64,000 nt of DNA from Arion vulgaris. Lineage: Eukaryota > Mollusca > Gastropoda > Stylommatophora > Arionidae. The stretch is taken from the NCBI GenBank assembly GCA_020796225.1, contig CM036767.1:11699427-11763426 (forward strand), read 5' to 3'. Position numbers and translations under genes: made by a program. Below, piece by piece: positions 1 to 10,724 of this stretch. The notes beneath the pieces were generated by a model. That model worked only from the letters and a program-made list of their open reading frames with translations. It had not been told where the DNA came from and made no database searches. The stretch's first letter is position 1; every line of letters starts with the position of its first letter.

Positions 1-70
1 TGTACTAGTAAAGAAACTGAGTTTCATACAATGCGACATATTGAGGAATACTTTATTATGCTATTGTTTT

Positions 71-121
71 CACAAAGAGTGATTTAACAAGTGGTCGATA
101 TGTAACGCTCGAAGAAAAAAT
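71..121 (+). mobile_element. SINE B, 3' end fragment
   Basis: This is the last 50 bases of family B. The conserved stretch AACAAGTGGTCGATATG is followed by CGCTCGAAG and an A-rich tail, as in the full copies at 13892 and 27954. The 5' part is missing. Confidence 0.75.
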
Positions 122-719
122 ATAAGACAACTTCTCATTGACCTCACAGCTTCCTCTAAGCTTCTTGATTTAATTATCATCAGTTACAGACATCTACGAC
201 CGTACATGTCACGATCTCCCAACTAAACGACGTTTTATACACTATCCCTGGACAAACCTTAAAATAACAATAACCTCATGAGTTGAAATGATCTCTTATC
301 ATACTTGTTTGTTATTGATTATAAATTGCACATAACTAATAGATCCCTCACACACTAGACCACTCACTTCAGAATATTATGCTAATTTAGTGTTCGTACT
401 TAACTCGTTGTTGTTTGCGCGAGTTTCCACCCACCCATACACTCGTCTTTAAGGCACGGCCGCAAATAATTAATTGTGTTAAATTACTTTCTTCATCAAG
501 GATGTGTGATGATCTTCCTACATTCACAATGCATCGTTTGTGATATTCTAAGTCGGGTTGTCCAGCCCTTACAACCACAGATGATGTGATGATTCACAGC
601 GTCCTTTCTTACCATTGTCACATTTCCCAAGGAGCATAGAAGGGGAATTATAATAATTTATAAGCCGTGTTAGTTCATTAACGGAACTGATAAGAAAACA
701 AATATCAGAATACTAAGAG
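122..719. other. No recognised feature
   Basis: This is AT-rich sequence without a repeat family that I can match elsewhere in the window. A 63-codon minus-strand ORF near 387-578 has no recognisable domain and is treated as chance. Confidence 0.5.
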
Positions 720-1174
720 CATGCATATTCCCAGTGGCAACGTATGGGTGGGTGTGAAGCATGGCCATTTAATAAAGCAGTTGAAAAACATATATGTGCT
801 TTTGAATATAAGTGTTACAGAAGAGTCCTTCGCATATTTTGGACAGTGAAGAGAACAAATAGATCTATCCAGAAAGAACACAAAATCAAAAAAAAACTGG
901 CTGATGCTACAAATAAGAAAGAGAAAATTAAGATATTTTGGACATATAAAAAGACATGAAGGGCTGAAGAAGACCATCACGGAAGGAGGCATACCGGCAA
1001 AGAGAAGAAGAGGAAGACCACGGAGAAGATGGATTCATGATGTAACTGATGGTTTGAACATGACGGCTGCAGAGGCAGGACATCTGGCCTATGTGTGTAG
1101 AGAGAGAGAGAGAAATTCCGAAGGACTGTTGGGGTGGCAAAGTTCTGTTCAGGACAAGCTATTTGATGATGATG
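720..1174 (+). pseudogene. Non-LTR retrotransposon, C-terminal RT fragment
   Basis: This is a decayed 3' end of a non-LTR (LINE-like) reverse-transcriptase ORF. Reading frames with one shift give AFEYKCYRRVLRIFW, then KRKLRYFGHIKRHEG, then KRRRGRPRRRW. That is the usual order at the end of such ORFs, with a basic GRPRRRW motif after the thumb region. It ends in VQDKLF followed by GATGATGATG, a microsatellite-type 3' tail. The copy is 5' truncated and frameshifted near 900-950, so it is not functional. Confidence 0.8.
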
Positions 1175-1430
1175 TTAGTTCACTAAATTCCCTGTTACTG
1201 TTGCTCTTAACAGAAAGGGGGCCTGTCACGCCTCATTTGTTGTTTTAGTGTTCTTTTTTCTGGTTATTCATTTTCTTACTACCATTTTACACTTGAACCT
1301 AATGAGCTGGTTTGAACACCAACGTGTAGGCGGAATATCATCAATTGTTGTTGGAGCTTGTTGAAAGAGACTGGGCAGATACAGAATGCACATAGTGCAT
1401 AGAAGTAGATCCATTTTATGAGGCATTTCA

Positions 1431-1507
1431 TGCCATTTCTGCGTAGAAGGACCGCGCAATATGAAGTAAATTCCTGTGTAATGAAGTCAATCCTTCGGCT
1501 TTAGACC
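1431..1507 (+). mobile_element. SINE A, 3' end fragment
   Basis: It matches the 3' part of the complete copy at 62897, from GCCATTTCTGCG to TGAAGTCAATCCTTCGGCTT. The downstream neighbour is the hAT element, whose 8-bp target lies just past the SINE end, so the hAT inserted beside or inside this older SINE. Confidence 0.7.
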
Positions 1508-2749
1508 GTGTAGATCCCTGTTTCCCAACGTGGGGCGTACGCCCACTGGGGCATTTTCATCGTTTAGGGGGCAATGGACTCGTTCGGAGTTTAACTAATG
1601 TTCATGATGTTGCAAAACCGATATACTGACTTTTGGATGTCTGTTGACAAAAACGAATGTTGCTTCACAATCACTTTACTCAAGTTTAAAAAATCTTCAA
1701 TGAATGGAAAGTACTTATTTCTAGGTACATTTTTACCTCCTTTTAACAAAGCTTTGAAAGAGGAAAAGCATGTGTTATTGTGTTAAAATCGAGTCATATA
1801 AAAAACAAACTGTAATGTGTCCGTCATTTGCCAACCTTGTCATGAAGTCCAAAATGAGTTTATGTAATGCAACCTTGAGTATGTAATAGTATTGGACAGA
1901 GTCACGCATATCATATTTCCGCCATAGAAAGCAGGTCTGAAGTTTGATTTGGCTTGGAATGTTAGGTACGATGGGAAAAGAAACTAAGAAATATCAAGGT
2001 GGTTTGACTCAAATACAAGTTTTGGGTCATTAGTCTGATTACTAGAGTAATGGATACTCACTGTGCAGCTGGATTATACATGTGTCCTTAGAGTACCATT
2101 TTGTAGTTGTATAGTTAACGAAGGATATTTATATATGGATTACAGTAGAATGTCATGAGATCTTTTTTTCCATGTTTAGCGACAGATTGAGAAGGCATGG
2201 TTGGAACATACATTTTTAGACAATGACAGAAGAATATCGATAGTCAAAGTAAGATGAGTCTTTTCCAAGAGAGTAACAGGTGTGGGAAATCGCAGTCCTG
2301 AGAACAACGTTTTGGAATAGTAAATTAATAGAATATTCACCCATATATATAGACGATGGACTTTAAGAAGAGGGAATAATAGTGCAGATAGAGAGTCAAA
2401 TACAGAACAGCTTTGAGGTAGCTAGAATAAAAATAGAGAACTAGACACAACAGATAAAGTACAGGACTGTTAGGCAAGATTATACGAGAAAAACAGAAGA
2501 GAACCGAAGAGCTTCATGTAGAAGATATAACTATTGGAGGTTAGCATTTATCAGAGTTAATTGGAAGAGAACACCGCAAACTTTTTCAGAAGAGCAGATT
2601 TGACCACATAAATGTGGATATAAATATTGTTAATGATTTTTTTCTTCTTCAAATAGTCATGCTATAATAATCGAATTTGCTCAAACATATATCACCTGAT
2701 GTGAAATATTACTATATTAATGTATTCCACATTAATGTCTTTTACGCCA

Positions 2750-4408
2750 ACAATGCTTGACCAACGAATCAATGAAACGAGGTCGTCTTGAAGAGCATTT
2801 GAAGGCGAAACATAGTGCTCATATTATATCAGATTTGAATTACTTTCAAACTTTAAAGACAAATTTTGAAAAAGAGCAACATTAAAGTCCCTGTTACTGC
2901 TCATACTGCAACTGTCAATCGTACTCTTGTGGCTAGTTATCAAATTTCCTTACTCATTGCTAAATGTGGAAAAAATCATACTATAGGAGAGAATTTAATC
3001 AAACCATCAATATCATCATTTCTTAAAACGGTTCTGAAAAAAAGATGACCAAGAGATGAAAGCTATGCCACTCAGTAACAATACTGTTAGCAATAGAATA
3101 GACGAAATCAGTGAGGATATTGAAATACAACCTGTTTAAAAGCTGAAAACAAGAAAATTATCAGTGCAAATGGATGAATCAACTTTGAGAGACAGTGTTG
3201 ATAAGTAGTATTGATATCTTACGCAAGATATATTGATAATGGGGATTTTGCTGAAGAAATATTGTTCTGTAAATCATTAGAAAGCACCACTACCTCCAAA
3301 GCTGTATATAATAAGCTAAAACATTACTTATATGTCATAATATACCAATGAAAAATATAACATCTTGTGCCGCAGATGGTACTAATAATATGATAGGCAA
3401 GAAAAATGGCTGCTTAAAATTGTTGAAAGATGAGAATCCAGAAATGCTTTTTGTGCATTGTGTTATTAACAGGAAAATTTGGTAGTTAAAAATATTTCAC
3501 CTGTTCTAAACGAAGTACTAAATTCTGTTATAAAGTGTATCAATGCTATTAAATCTAATGCCAAATGAGAGCGTCTTTTCATGCTATTTTGTGAAGAACA
3601 AAATACAGATCATGTGAGACTTTTACTGCACACTGAAGTAAGATGGCTCTTGAAAGGGAACTGCTTGACAATATTTATGGAACTATTTGATACTCTTTAA
3701 GAGATTTGATACTCTTTAAGTGATTTTTAAGCGACAAACCTGAAATAAAGTATCTGTTAACGGCCGATAGTAAAGCATTTGTGAGTTAAGCCGATATCTT
3801 TGAATGAAAAACAAAATATATTAAATAACCACCTTCAAGGAAGAATAAAACTCTTGTTGATGGAAAAGCTAAGATATTTGGTTTTATTACCTTTATTGAA
3901 CTATGTCAGAAATATATTTGCAACAAACATTTTGAAGAGTTTCATTGGTTCCAGAAATGTGAAGTGACTGATACCGCTATACTAATACTTGTTATTGTCG
4001 ATCATCTGAAAATTCTATCGGCTGATTTAAAAGAAAGATTTCTGATTTGAAACAAATTGATTGCAGTCAATGTTAGTGGATTTGTCTATTTCAAATATGC
4101 AGTACCAAGAAGAACTCACAGATATGCAAAATCATGAGTCAGTTAAAACTCCATTTAATATAAAAGGAGCGACGGCATGGCTTTGTGAGGAAACAGAAAT
4201 CAAATATACAAATTCAACCAAATGTGCAAGAAAACTTATTACCATTTCTATCTTCCTATTTAACTGAATGTGGATTTATTGTAATAACTGATTTGCTGCT
4301 AAAAAAGAAATTGGTTGAATATAACACAATGAGAGACTTGAGACTGAAGCATTGGAACATAACGTAAAATCTCTTTGCAGCATCTATCAATCGCAAGGAT
4401 CTCACTAA
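2750..4408 (+). pseudogene. hAT transposase remnant (ZBED5/SCAND3-like, BED finger)
   Basis: This is the transposase of the surrounding hAT element, which when intact binds the ends and moves the element in the nucleus. The end of a BED zinc finger is visible (RGRLEEHLKAKHSAHI). Next come VQMDESTLRDS (region of the first catalytic Asp), SPVLNEVLNSVIKCINAIKS, and HTEVRWLLKGNCLT, a hallmark of ZBED5/SCAND3-like domesticated relatives. The end is LEHNVKSLCSIYQSQGSH followed by TAA at 4406-4408. Many stops and shifts separate these blocks. I infer an old, dead copy and see no sign of domestication. Confidence 0.8.
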
Positions 4409-4426
4409 GTGTAAGTAATAAATAGT

Positions 4427-4493
4427 CACTTCTTTCTTCTTCTTTTGTCGTCACACTGCTACCGGGTTGTTACCCAGTGTCGTGGTTTTCTGT
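4427..4493 (-). mobile_element. Retroelement 3' end fragment
   Basis: The complement carries CACTGGGTAACAACCCGGTA followed by GTGTGACGACAAAAGAAG. The same block occurs on the plus strand at about 27810-27855 behind a GRPQ-type RT tail, so this is probably a retroelement 3' end that landed inside the hAT element. Confidence 0.45.
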
Positions 4494-4787
4494 TTTTGTC
4501 TAAAATAATATAGAAAAATATATCATTAAAATGATATCGTACTTGAATTTCTGTTCTCCATTATATATTTTGAAAATTTACTTACTGTTTTTCCTCAAGA
4601 ATTTCCTAGTGATTTCTTCCTAAAACCTATCATTTAAGTTTCTTCAGTGAACAATTCAATTTTTAGAAAATAATTTTTTTTGTATATGTTACATAGGAAA
4701 GGGGGCATGCAGATTTTGAAAGGCTTTGGTGGGGCATGGCACAAAAAGGTTGGAAACACTGTTGTAGATTATGTTGTTTTAGAAATC

Positions 4788-5433
4788 GTTAAAGAAATAG
4801 TATTACTAGTTAGTGAAGAAATTAACGTTACCATTTGTTAAAGAAATAGTATTACTAGTTAGTGAAGAAATTAACGTTACCATTTGTTAAAGAAATAGTA
4901 TTACTAGTTGGTGAAGAAATTAACGTTACCATTTGTTAAAGAAATAGTATTACTAGTTGGTGAAGAAATTAACGTTACCATTTGTTAAAGAAATAGTATT
5001 ACTAGTTAGTGAAGAAATTAACGTTACCATTTGTTAAAGAAATAGTATTACTAGTTGGTGAAGAAATTAACGTTACCATTTGTTAAAAAAATAGTATTAC
5101 TAGTTGGTGAAGAAATTAACGTTACCATTTGTTAAAGAAATAGTATTACTAGTTAGTGAAGAAATTAACGTTACCATTTGTTAAAGAAATAGTATTACTA
5201 GTTGGTGAAGAAATTAACGTTACCATTTGTTAAAGAAATAGTATTACTAGTTAGTGAAGAAATTAACGTTACCATTTGTTAAAGAAATAGTATTACTAGT
5301 TGGTGAAGAAATTAACGTTACCATTTGTTAAAGAAATAGTATTACTAGTTGGTGAAGAAATTAACGTTACCATTTGTTAAAGAAATAGTATTACTAGTTA
5401 GTGAAGAAATTAACGTTACCATTTGTTAAAGAA
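4788..5433. repeat. 49-bp minisatellite, about 13 copies
   Basis: The period is 49 bp (core AAATAGTATTACTAGTTAGTG, then AAATTAACGTTACCATTTG). Copies are nearly identical and differ mainly at one A/G site (TTAGTG against TTGGTG). It starts 26 bases after the hAT right end. The low divergence implies recent amplification or homogenisation. Confidence 0.95.
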
Positions 5434-5690
5434 ACACCAGTATGTTGCCGGGGTTCTCACGGGGAGAAAAGAATAGTAACACTGTGACCTACAAGGCATG
5501 TCGTAAGTGGCGACCCAGGTAGGGCCCTATGGATGCTACCCTAGTAAAAAAAAGCATCGCAGAAATCAGATATGCTGGCCTACTTGTAGTCGCATAACTG
5601 GCACAACCTACAATCGCTCTTAGACTCAGATCACATACTCATGACAAAGAGTGGTTTACGACGTGTTCGTTATGGAGTGTTTGAAGAAAT
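5434..5690 (+). mobile_element. SINE B inserted at the end of the 49-bp array
   Basis: It has all family B landmarks in order: GTTGCCGGGG, AGAATAGTAACACTG, CATGTCGTAAG, CGCATAACTGGCACAACC, and an end in GTTTGAAGAA. The sequence after it (CATTACCAGTTGTTAAAC) resembles a diverged 49-bp unit, so the SINE seems to have landed within the array. Confidence 0.8.
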
Positions 5691-5727
5691 TACAGAAATA
5701 AGCATTACCAGTTGTTAAACAAATAAC

Positions 5728-5836
5728 AAGTCATTGATGAAAGGAACGTTATAAATTGTAACAGAAGTAAACATGAATATACAGTAGTTGTATTAAGTCG
5801 GTCGCCCAGTTATTCAGAGTTGTGCGTGAACATCTC
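5728..5836 (+). repeat. Interspersed repeat L, copy 1
   Basis: This 109-bp block (from AAGTCATTGATGAAAGGAAC to GAACATCTC) occurs again at 10244-10356 with few changes. No coding or RNA signature is visible. Confidence 0.8.
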
Positions 5837-6783
5837 TTAAGTTTGCATTGTACTTCTCATTTATTTGGTTGCTGCTTGCATGCCAGTAGTGCCAAGAGAT
5901 CAGCGTACAAAAGAAATCAGAAGGCCATGTCAATTCTCAGGTTAAATACTATGTAGAATCTATGTTGCACAACACAGGCGTAGTGCTAAGAAAAGAACAA
6001 ACATCAGAGGATTCCTGAATAGTTTTCTATTAGCAACATATGAGTCATTACATAAACATTCAAGAAGAACATTGAATCTTATGAAACAAAGTATTTACGT
6101 AGACGTTCTTAGAACGTTGTGAACACATACGAGATCAAAATGTAGACTTCATTCAAGACATAAACACAGAACACTTTGCTTTATTATTCCTTACAATGAG
6201 AACTATGGGAAGGACTAGCTGATGACAGAGTTGTGCGGAAAGCCAAATTATGACAGGGCGCAGAGTCTTTTGTGAAGAGACTTATGTATGAGCTGAGCCC
6301 CGACTCAAGTGGGCAGAAGCATGGACAGAGCCGATATCATCAATGCGGTACGCTCTCAATTGTGTGACATGGGCTGGTCTCAGAAACTGGAACGAGTTCG
6401 AGAATTAGGCGTTAAGTTTGGACATGGCAGACAGTGTCGTCTTCGTGGTAGAGAGAAGATATAGTAATCAACTTCTCATGGGTACTGTGAGCAAATGGAC
6501 TTTGGGATGGCTGCTGCAACGGAGGACAAAGCACGAATGGGAATGCCCAATGTGCCATGACGTCGATCGCATAACATAACATAACATGTATGAGCTGAAC
6601 ATCAAGAGAGAAAAGCGAAAACTCAGAAGTTGTCACAGTAAACACTTGACTATTGACCATCTGTAAAGACGGAAAAGGCCATATACAATTCGAACTTGTA
6701 TCTACATTTGTCTTGTTTTTTTTCTTCCTCAAATCAACTTTCCTATATGTTGTTTGAACAGACTTAACGGGAGTCACTGTCTC
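5837..6783. other. Mostly unassigned, possible retroelement tail near 6330-6590
   Basis: Most of this stretch has no match in the window. Around 6330-6590 a plus-strand reading (MDRADIINAVRSQL, then QCRLRGREK) and an ATAAC-type microsatellite at 6568-6588 hint at a non-LTR 3' end, but too little is preserved to be sure. Confidence 0.35.
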
Positions 6784-7012
6784 CAGGTCTTTGCATTGAG
6801 TTTCAAAGGTAGTGAGTTCCAACCCAGACCGCACCGTTCTATTCATGAGTGCAATTTATCCAGAGACCCATGGAATTGTTGCCAGATCTACGGAGTTCAC
6901 ATGCTTTGTGCAATACTCTCGATATATTGCGTGTCATTTCTGTGGCGAGGGACCAAGCCATATGTGGTAAAACCCGGCGCAATAAAGTCAGTTCTTCGGA
7001 TTTAGATCCTTT
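6784..7012 (+). mobile_element. SINE A, degenerate copy
   Basis: The tRNA-like head is eroded (box B region GTGAGTTCCAACCC). The body is clear: CTACGGAGTTC, TTTGTGCAATACTCTC, TGTGGTAAAACCCGG and AAGTCAGTTCTTCGG. Confidence 0.75.
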
Positions 7013-7023
7013 TTTCAGCAGAC

Positions 7024-7177
7024 TTTTTTTTTTCTCGATCCAGAAGCACTTGGCTTTCAGCTCTTCGGCTCGGTGTCATTGACATCGTAACCCTTCAGTT
7101 CGGTGCCACGAACACCGTAAATCTGGGGAATCTGTGGCTTTTCTTCCATCCCGCGGAATTGAACCCGCACACACAGA
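7024..7177 (-). mobile_element. SINE C, 5'-truncated
   Basis: On the minus strand it runs from the end of the tRNA-like head (GGGTTCAATTCCGCGGG) through CCCCAGATTTACGGTGTTCG to GCTTCTGGATCG and an A-rich tail, read here as the T run at 7024-7033. It lacks the box A part. Confidence 0.85.
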
Positions 7178-7311
7178 TAAAGACTTAACAAGTATGTTCT
7201 TTTCTTTATGAAAGTCATCTGATCCAGAATATCATCATATACAATGTAAATACTATTACCAAACGGATGCAAATAGCTCGCGGAGTGAAATTACACAAAA
7301 TCACATCTTGT

Positions 7312-7543
7312 GATATTAGTTTTTTTGTGTTTTTCTCTCGATCCAGAAGCACTTGAGCTTTCAGCTCTTCGACTCGGTGTCATTGACATCGTAACCATTC
7401 GGTTCGGTGCCACGAACACCGTTTTCTGGGGAACCTGTGGCTTTTCTGCCAGTCCGTGGAATTGAACCCGCACTCACAGAGGGCTAGTCACCCGCAGTCC
7501 AAAGCGCTACGAACACGCTAGGCAGGCGGGCGATATCAGTTTT
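7312..7543 (-). mobile_element. SINE C, full length with target-site duplication
   Basis: This is a tRNA-derived SINE of about 207 bp between direct repeats GATATTAGTTTT (7312-7323) and GATATCAGTTTT (7532-7543), an 11/12 match. The minus strand starts with GCCCGCCTGCCTAGCGTGTT, has a box A-like TAGCGCTTTGG and box B GGGTTCAATTCC, and ends GCTTCTGGATCG plus a tail. It gives the cleanest ends for family C. Confidence 0.9.
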
Positions 7544-7552
7544 ATAAGGACG

Positions 7553-7990
7553 AATGGTCATCATAGAACTCCGGACATGCCCATAGGTGCTTCGATCCCC
7601 GCCCCAACAAATCCAGCAGAGTCTAGCGGCCCAACAAGCCAGTTCGATGTTAATTAATCAATATTTTTGTTTATTTAGTATGTCGTTCTATTCTGGCTCT
7701 ACCGATATCGACACCTATCTCCCAATCTGGGATTCACAACCCTGAAACTCTTCTGTTTGGAAAAAAATGTTCTCATTGCGTTAAGAATGTTATTTCGGTC
7801 ATTGCAGTTTCCACTGATATTGTGACCCTGATATACAATCTATCAACTCGTTCATTACCCCTAACTCCGGCTTGCCCAGGAACAAAGATGGTGATTTCTC
7901 TGATCCCTATCTGTACCAGTACCTCCATGTAGTTTCTTCTCACCATTCTTGTTTCAGCTTTGCGTATCATACTCATGGAATTACTTAGTA
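7553..7990 (-). pseudogene. RNase H domain fragment of a non-LTR retrotransposon, distal part
   Basis: The minus strand reads SMSMIRKAETRMVRRNY, then TIFVPGQAGVRGNERVDRL, the end of an RNase H fold in retroelement ORF2 (compare WVFVPGH-G-GNERAD). Lower down, HLWACPE is the start of a cysteine/histidine region. It is the continuation of 8451-8645, from which it is separated by an inserted retroelement. Confidence 0.8.
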
Positions 7991-7991
7991 T

Positions 7992-8438
7992 TAGTTAGTT
8001 AGTCTTTCCTCTTGGGCCTGTGGGCGGCGCATAGGGCAGAGGTCATAGCTCTCCATGTCTCGCGGTTCGTTGCTATCTGTTTTGTGTCTTTAATGTTTAC
8101 TAAGCCCATCGTTGAGCCTTCTCTGGTGATGGTTCTACGCAGAGTCTCTCTTGGTCTTCCTCGTTTTCTTTTTCCCTCTGGTGTCCATATGAGGGATTGG
8201 TAAGGAGTCTTCTCTCATCCATTCTAAGTGTGTGGCCGATGTAGTTCCAGCGGCGCTTTCTATAAAATTTGATACATTTTCTTGCTTGGTCTCTTGTCTT
8301 ATTTGTGTATTAGGTCTGAAATCTGACCATTTGAGGTTCAATATTCTTCTAAGACATTTATTCTCAAAGTTATCTAATTTTCTTTCTAGAGCTTTTGTTG
8401 CTTTCCAACTCTCGCATCCATAAGTTAATACTGAAGTT
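7992..8438 (-). mobile_element. 5'-truncated non-LTR retrotransposon inserted in the RNase H fragment
   Basis: The minus strand encodes VLTYGCESWKATKALERKL, then FENKCLRRILNLKWSDF, the C-terminal RT region. It ends in an ACTA-type microsatellite tail (7991-8005). It is flanked by the exact 12-bp duplication ATTACTTAGTAT at 7980-7991 and 8439-8450. This is a textbook 5'-truncated target-primed insertion, younger than its host sequence. Confidence 0.9.
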
Positions 8439-8450
8439 ATTACTTAGTAT

Positions 8451-8645
8451 GAAATCACGATAATAGATATGAGATGGCAACCACTTCACTGCTTTTGTAA
8501 CCGCCAGCACATCCATTGTCAAACTACTTGTGATTATCACATGCCCCACTGGCCTCTTTTATTATCCCTCTGATTCCCTCTGATCGTGCTGAGAAAGCCA
8601 ACGCACGTTTTTTGACGAATGACCGAACCATTTGTGTGAAAAATT
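8451..8645 (-). pseudogene. RNase H domain fragment, proximal part
   Basis: The minus strand reads KEASGACDNHK then SYYRDFI. Joined in concept across the insertion, it continues into the SNSMSMIRK block at 7976, matching the usual ACILSDSLSMIRK order. It contains internal stops. Confidence 0.7.
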
Positions 8646-8666
8646 ATATCTGGTTAATAAATTCCG

Positions 8667-8669
<3 letters not shown>

Positions 8670-8707
<38 letters not shown>
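8670..8707. repeat. (CT)n microsatellite
   Basis: About 18 CT dinucleotides in a row. Confidence 0.95.
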
Positions 8708-8710
<3 letters not shown>

Positions 8711-8926
8711 CACCTAATAGACCGATGTACCAGATCTCTCCATAAATTCATTCATGTGAAAATCTGATTCATGCAGCCTTAGCATGGGTGGGTTTCATCA
8801 CATCGTCAGCACCATTTGGAGCTCTGGTGTTTACCCTTCGGCGATGTGTCCGGATTCAGCCAGCGTTTACTGGGTTCGCTCACCGTTAGTTTTTGGCTGT
8901 CCCCAACCATCTTGGAAGGCAGCAGG

Positions 8927-9063
8927 TTGACTTCTACACATTTAGTACACGTGCATCCGATTTCAGCTAAACCTCATTAGTCGCCTCTTACGACATGCGT
9001 GGCAGGTAACAGTGGTTCTATTCTTTACATCCCAAATTTGGGCCTCGGTAACCACCCCGGTGA
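8927..9063 (-). mobile_element. SINE B', 3'-truncated
   Basis: The minus strand starts with the B' head (GGTGGTTACCGAGGCCC), then AGAATAGAACCACTGTTACC and the core ATGTCGTAAGAGGCGACTAA, and stops around TGTAGAAGTC. The distal half seen at 57115 is missing. Confidence 0.85.
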
Positions 9064-9500
9064 TATACTCCGTTTTGAAAACGGAGATGGAGAGCCGACA
9101 CACGAAGATGCAACATCCGCAGAAAATGCAACACAAACGTTTAAAAAATGGGGAACGAAGAACAGCAACATGATATTTTAAATGTACTCTTTGTCGTTAT
9201 TAAATTGCACGATTTGAGAATATGTAGGTTAACAAAAGAGCACATTCTATAACTGTTCTGTGGACCTGGCTGTGTGGAAGATAATATGTGTCACTTGCTC
9301 AACGTGTGTATTCATACAAGCTGTTTCCTTTCTGGTTGAGTCGGCATTGATGGTTTGATAACATTGAAGTCATTATCCGTAACAGTATTCACTGTATCAT
9401 TGGTAATAATGAACTGTTTGCGCGCACACACACAATCAAATGATATACTGAGCTGGGGCATATTGAAAGTTGTTGGGATTCTTGTTGTCTATCCATCCCA
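9064..9500. other. No recognised feature
   Basis: AT-rich sequence with a short CA-rich run near 9422-9432. No repeat or coding match was found. Confidence 0.5.
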
Positions 9501-9689
9501 GGCACAATTCATTACACAAGGATTACAAATAACATTCCTACAAAATATCTTCACTATCTTCATGTTAGGACCCTCGCCGGTGCTACGGAGCTCGTGCACT
9601 GCAGCTGAGATCTTCCTGTGTAAGAAAGAGATCGGACACACATGGTTACTCACAGAAGTGGCAATGATGATGATCCTATCAATCAATCT
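9501..9689 (+). mobile_element. SINE E, 3' half
   Basis: It runs from the ACAATTCATTACACAAGG region through ACCCTCGCCGGTGCTACGG, GATCTTCCTGTGTAAG and TGGTTACTCACAGAAGTG to the AATC-repeat tail. It lacks the tRNA-like head. It serves as the unexpanded reference for the 43-bp array at 11590. Confidence 0.85.
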
Positions 9690-9743
9690 AGTAATTAAAT
9701 TGTGTTTCTTTTAGAGATGGATATTTCTTCTTCTGCGTTCTCA

Positions 9744-10060
9744 CTAGATTGGGATTTCGGATTCTATAATAAAGGCAGCCGTCTGCCTCAGATTATCAGC
9801 CGCGCCATACAGTTTGTCTTGGACGCTAGTGTAAGTGGGGCACCTCTTCTCAAGTCTGCATACTGGGGGCAGTTCTGTAGGCTATAATTCCTATGATTTC
9901 TGCTTCCCCGTTTGTGCCGACCTCTTCCCGCAGTTAAGTTTTGGCCACCCTCATGATGGTAGGTCTGACATTCTTACTGCGTGGCTAAATCTCGAGGTAG
10001 GTTGGCGACCGTAGAATCCGTTATCCCATTCCTCATTGTGACTGGTCGTTGCACCATGTA
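9744..10060 (-). pseudogene. C-terminal end of an RNase H-type non-LTR ORF2
   Basis: The minus strand reads TSVQDKLYGAADNLRQ, then AFIIESEIPI and a TAG stop at 9744-9746. It is followed by a GAA-rich tail (AACGCAGAAGAAGAA), the characteristic end of this class. Upstream frames are damaged. Confidence 0.75.
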
Positions 10061-10123
10061 ATGCGCCTTACGGCCTGGTGCATCTGTTTCCTGCAAGAAT
10101 TTGTTTCAGGTTAGCATTCCTAG

Positions 10124-10243
10124 CGGACACTTGCATCCGCTTTCAGCCAAACCTCCTTAGACGTCTCTTACGACATGCGTGGCAGGTAACAGTGGTTCTA
10201 TTCTTTACAACCCCAAATTTGGGCTCCAGTAACCACTCGGGCG
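10124..10243 (-). mobile_element. SINE B', 5' half
   Basis: The minus strand begins CGCCCGAGTGGTTAC and contains the core ATGTCGTAAGAGACGTCTAA. It is cut at about 10124. Its head is duplicated on the other side of repeat L at 10357-10388. Confidence 0.8.
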
Positions 10244-10356
10244 AAGTCATTGATGAAAGGAACGTTATAAATTGTAAAAGAAGTTAAAATGAATATAGTT
10301 TACATAGTTGTATTAAATCGGTCGACCAGTTTTTCAGAGTTGAGCGAGAACATCTC
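10244..10356 (+). repeat. Interspersed repeat L, copy 2
   Basis: A close copy of 5728-5836. Here it sits between two copies of the B' head, in the arrangement B' head, L, B' head. Confidence 0.8.
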
Positions 10357-10388
10357 CAAATTTGGGCCCCGGTAACCACTCGGGCGAG
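10357..10388 (-). mobile_element. SINE B' head, duplicated
   Basis: Minus-strand CGCCCGAGTGGTTACCGG plus GGCCCAAATTTGG, a 32-bp repeat of the end of the neighbouring B' copy. Confidence 0.75.
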
Positions 10389-10466
10389 AGATATAGAGAA
10401 CCCCAACGGCATCAGAAGTTAGAAACTTCAAGTTGCCCTTTTTTCCCACCCGCTCATGAATTCAGG

Positions 10467-10724
10467 TAGCCCGTGTTTTGCCGAGGACTGCAAGGGAAGC
10501 AAAATAAAGTAACACTGCTACCTACAAGGGCATGTCGTAAGAGGTCACTGATGTAGGAGCCTAGGGAAGCTACAACAGTAAATAAAAAGCGTCCACCGAA
10601 TCGTCTGTGCTGGTCTACTTGTAGGCGCATACCTGACACAACGTACAATTGCTCTTAGGCTCAGATCACTTACGAATCACACATAATAGTTTAACAAGTG
10701 CTCGATATAGAGCGTTGGAAGAAG
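10467..10724 (+). mobile_element. SINE B, full length
   Basis: It runs from GCCCGTGTTTTGCCG through ATGTCGTAAGAGGTCACTGA and GTAGGCGCATACC to GTTGGAAGAAG. No clear target duplication is seen. Confidence 0.85.

Larger units (their letters stand above)
1516..4761 (+). mobile_element. hAT superfamily DNA transposon, ZBED-type, decayed but with both ends
   Basis: The right end reads GGAAACACTG, the complement of the canonical CAGTGTTTCC end. The left end reads CCCTGTTTCC and is followed by GGGGCGTACGCCC. The bases outside are GTGTAGAT (1508-1515) and TTGTAGAT (4762-4769), a 7/8 match and the 8-bp duplication expected of hAT insertion. The 3246-bp length is normal for an autonomous hAT. The transposase inside is riddled with stops. 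The right end is followed at once by a 49-bp minisatellite. Confidence 0.85.
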
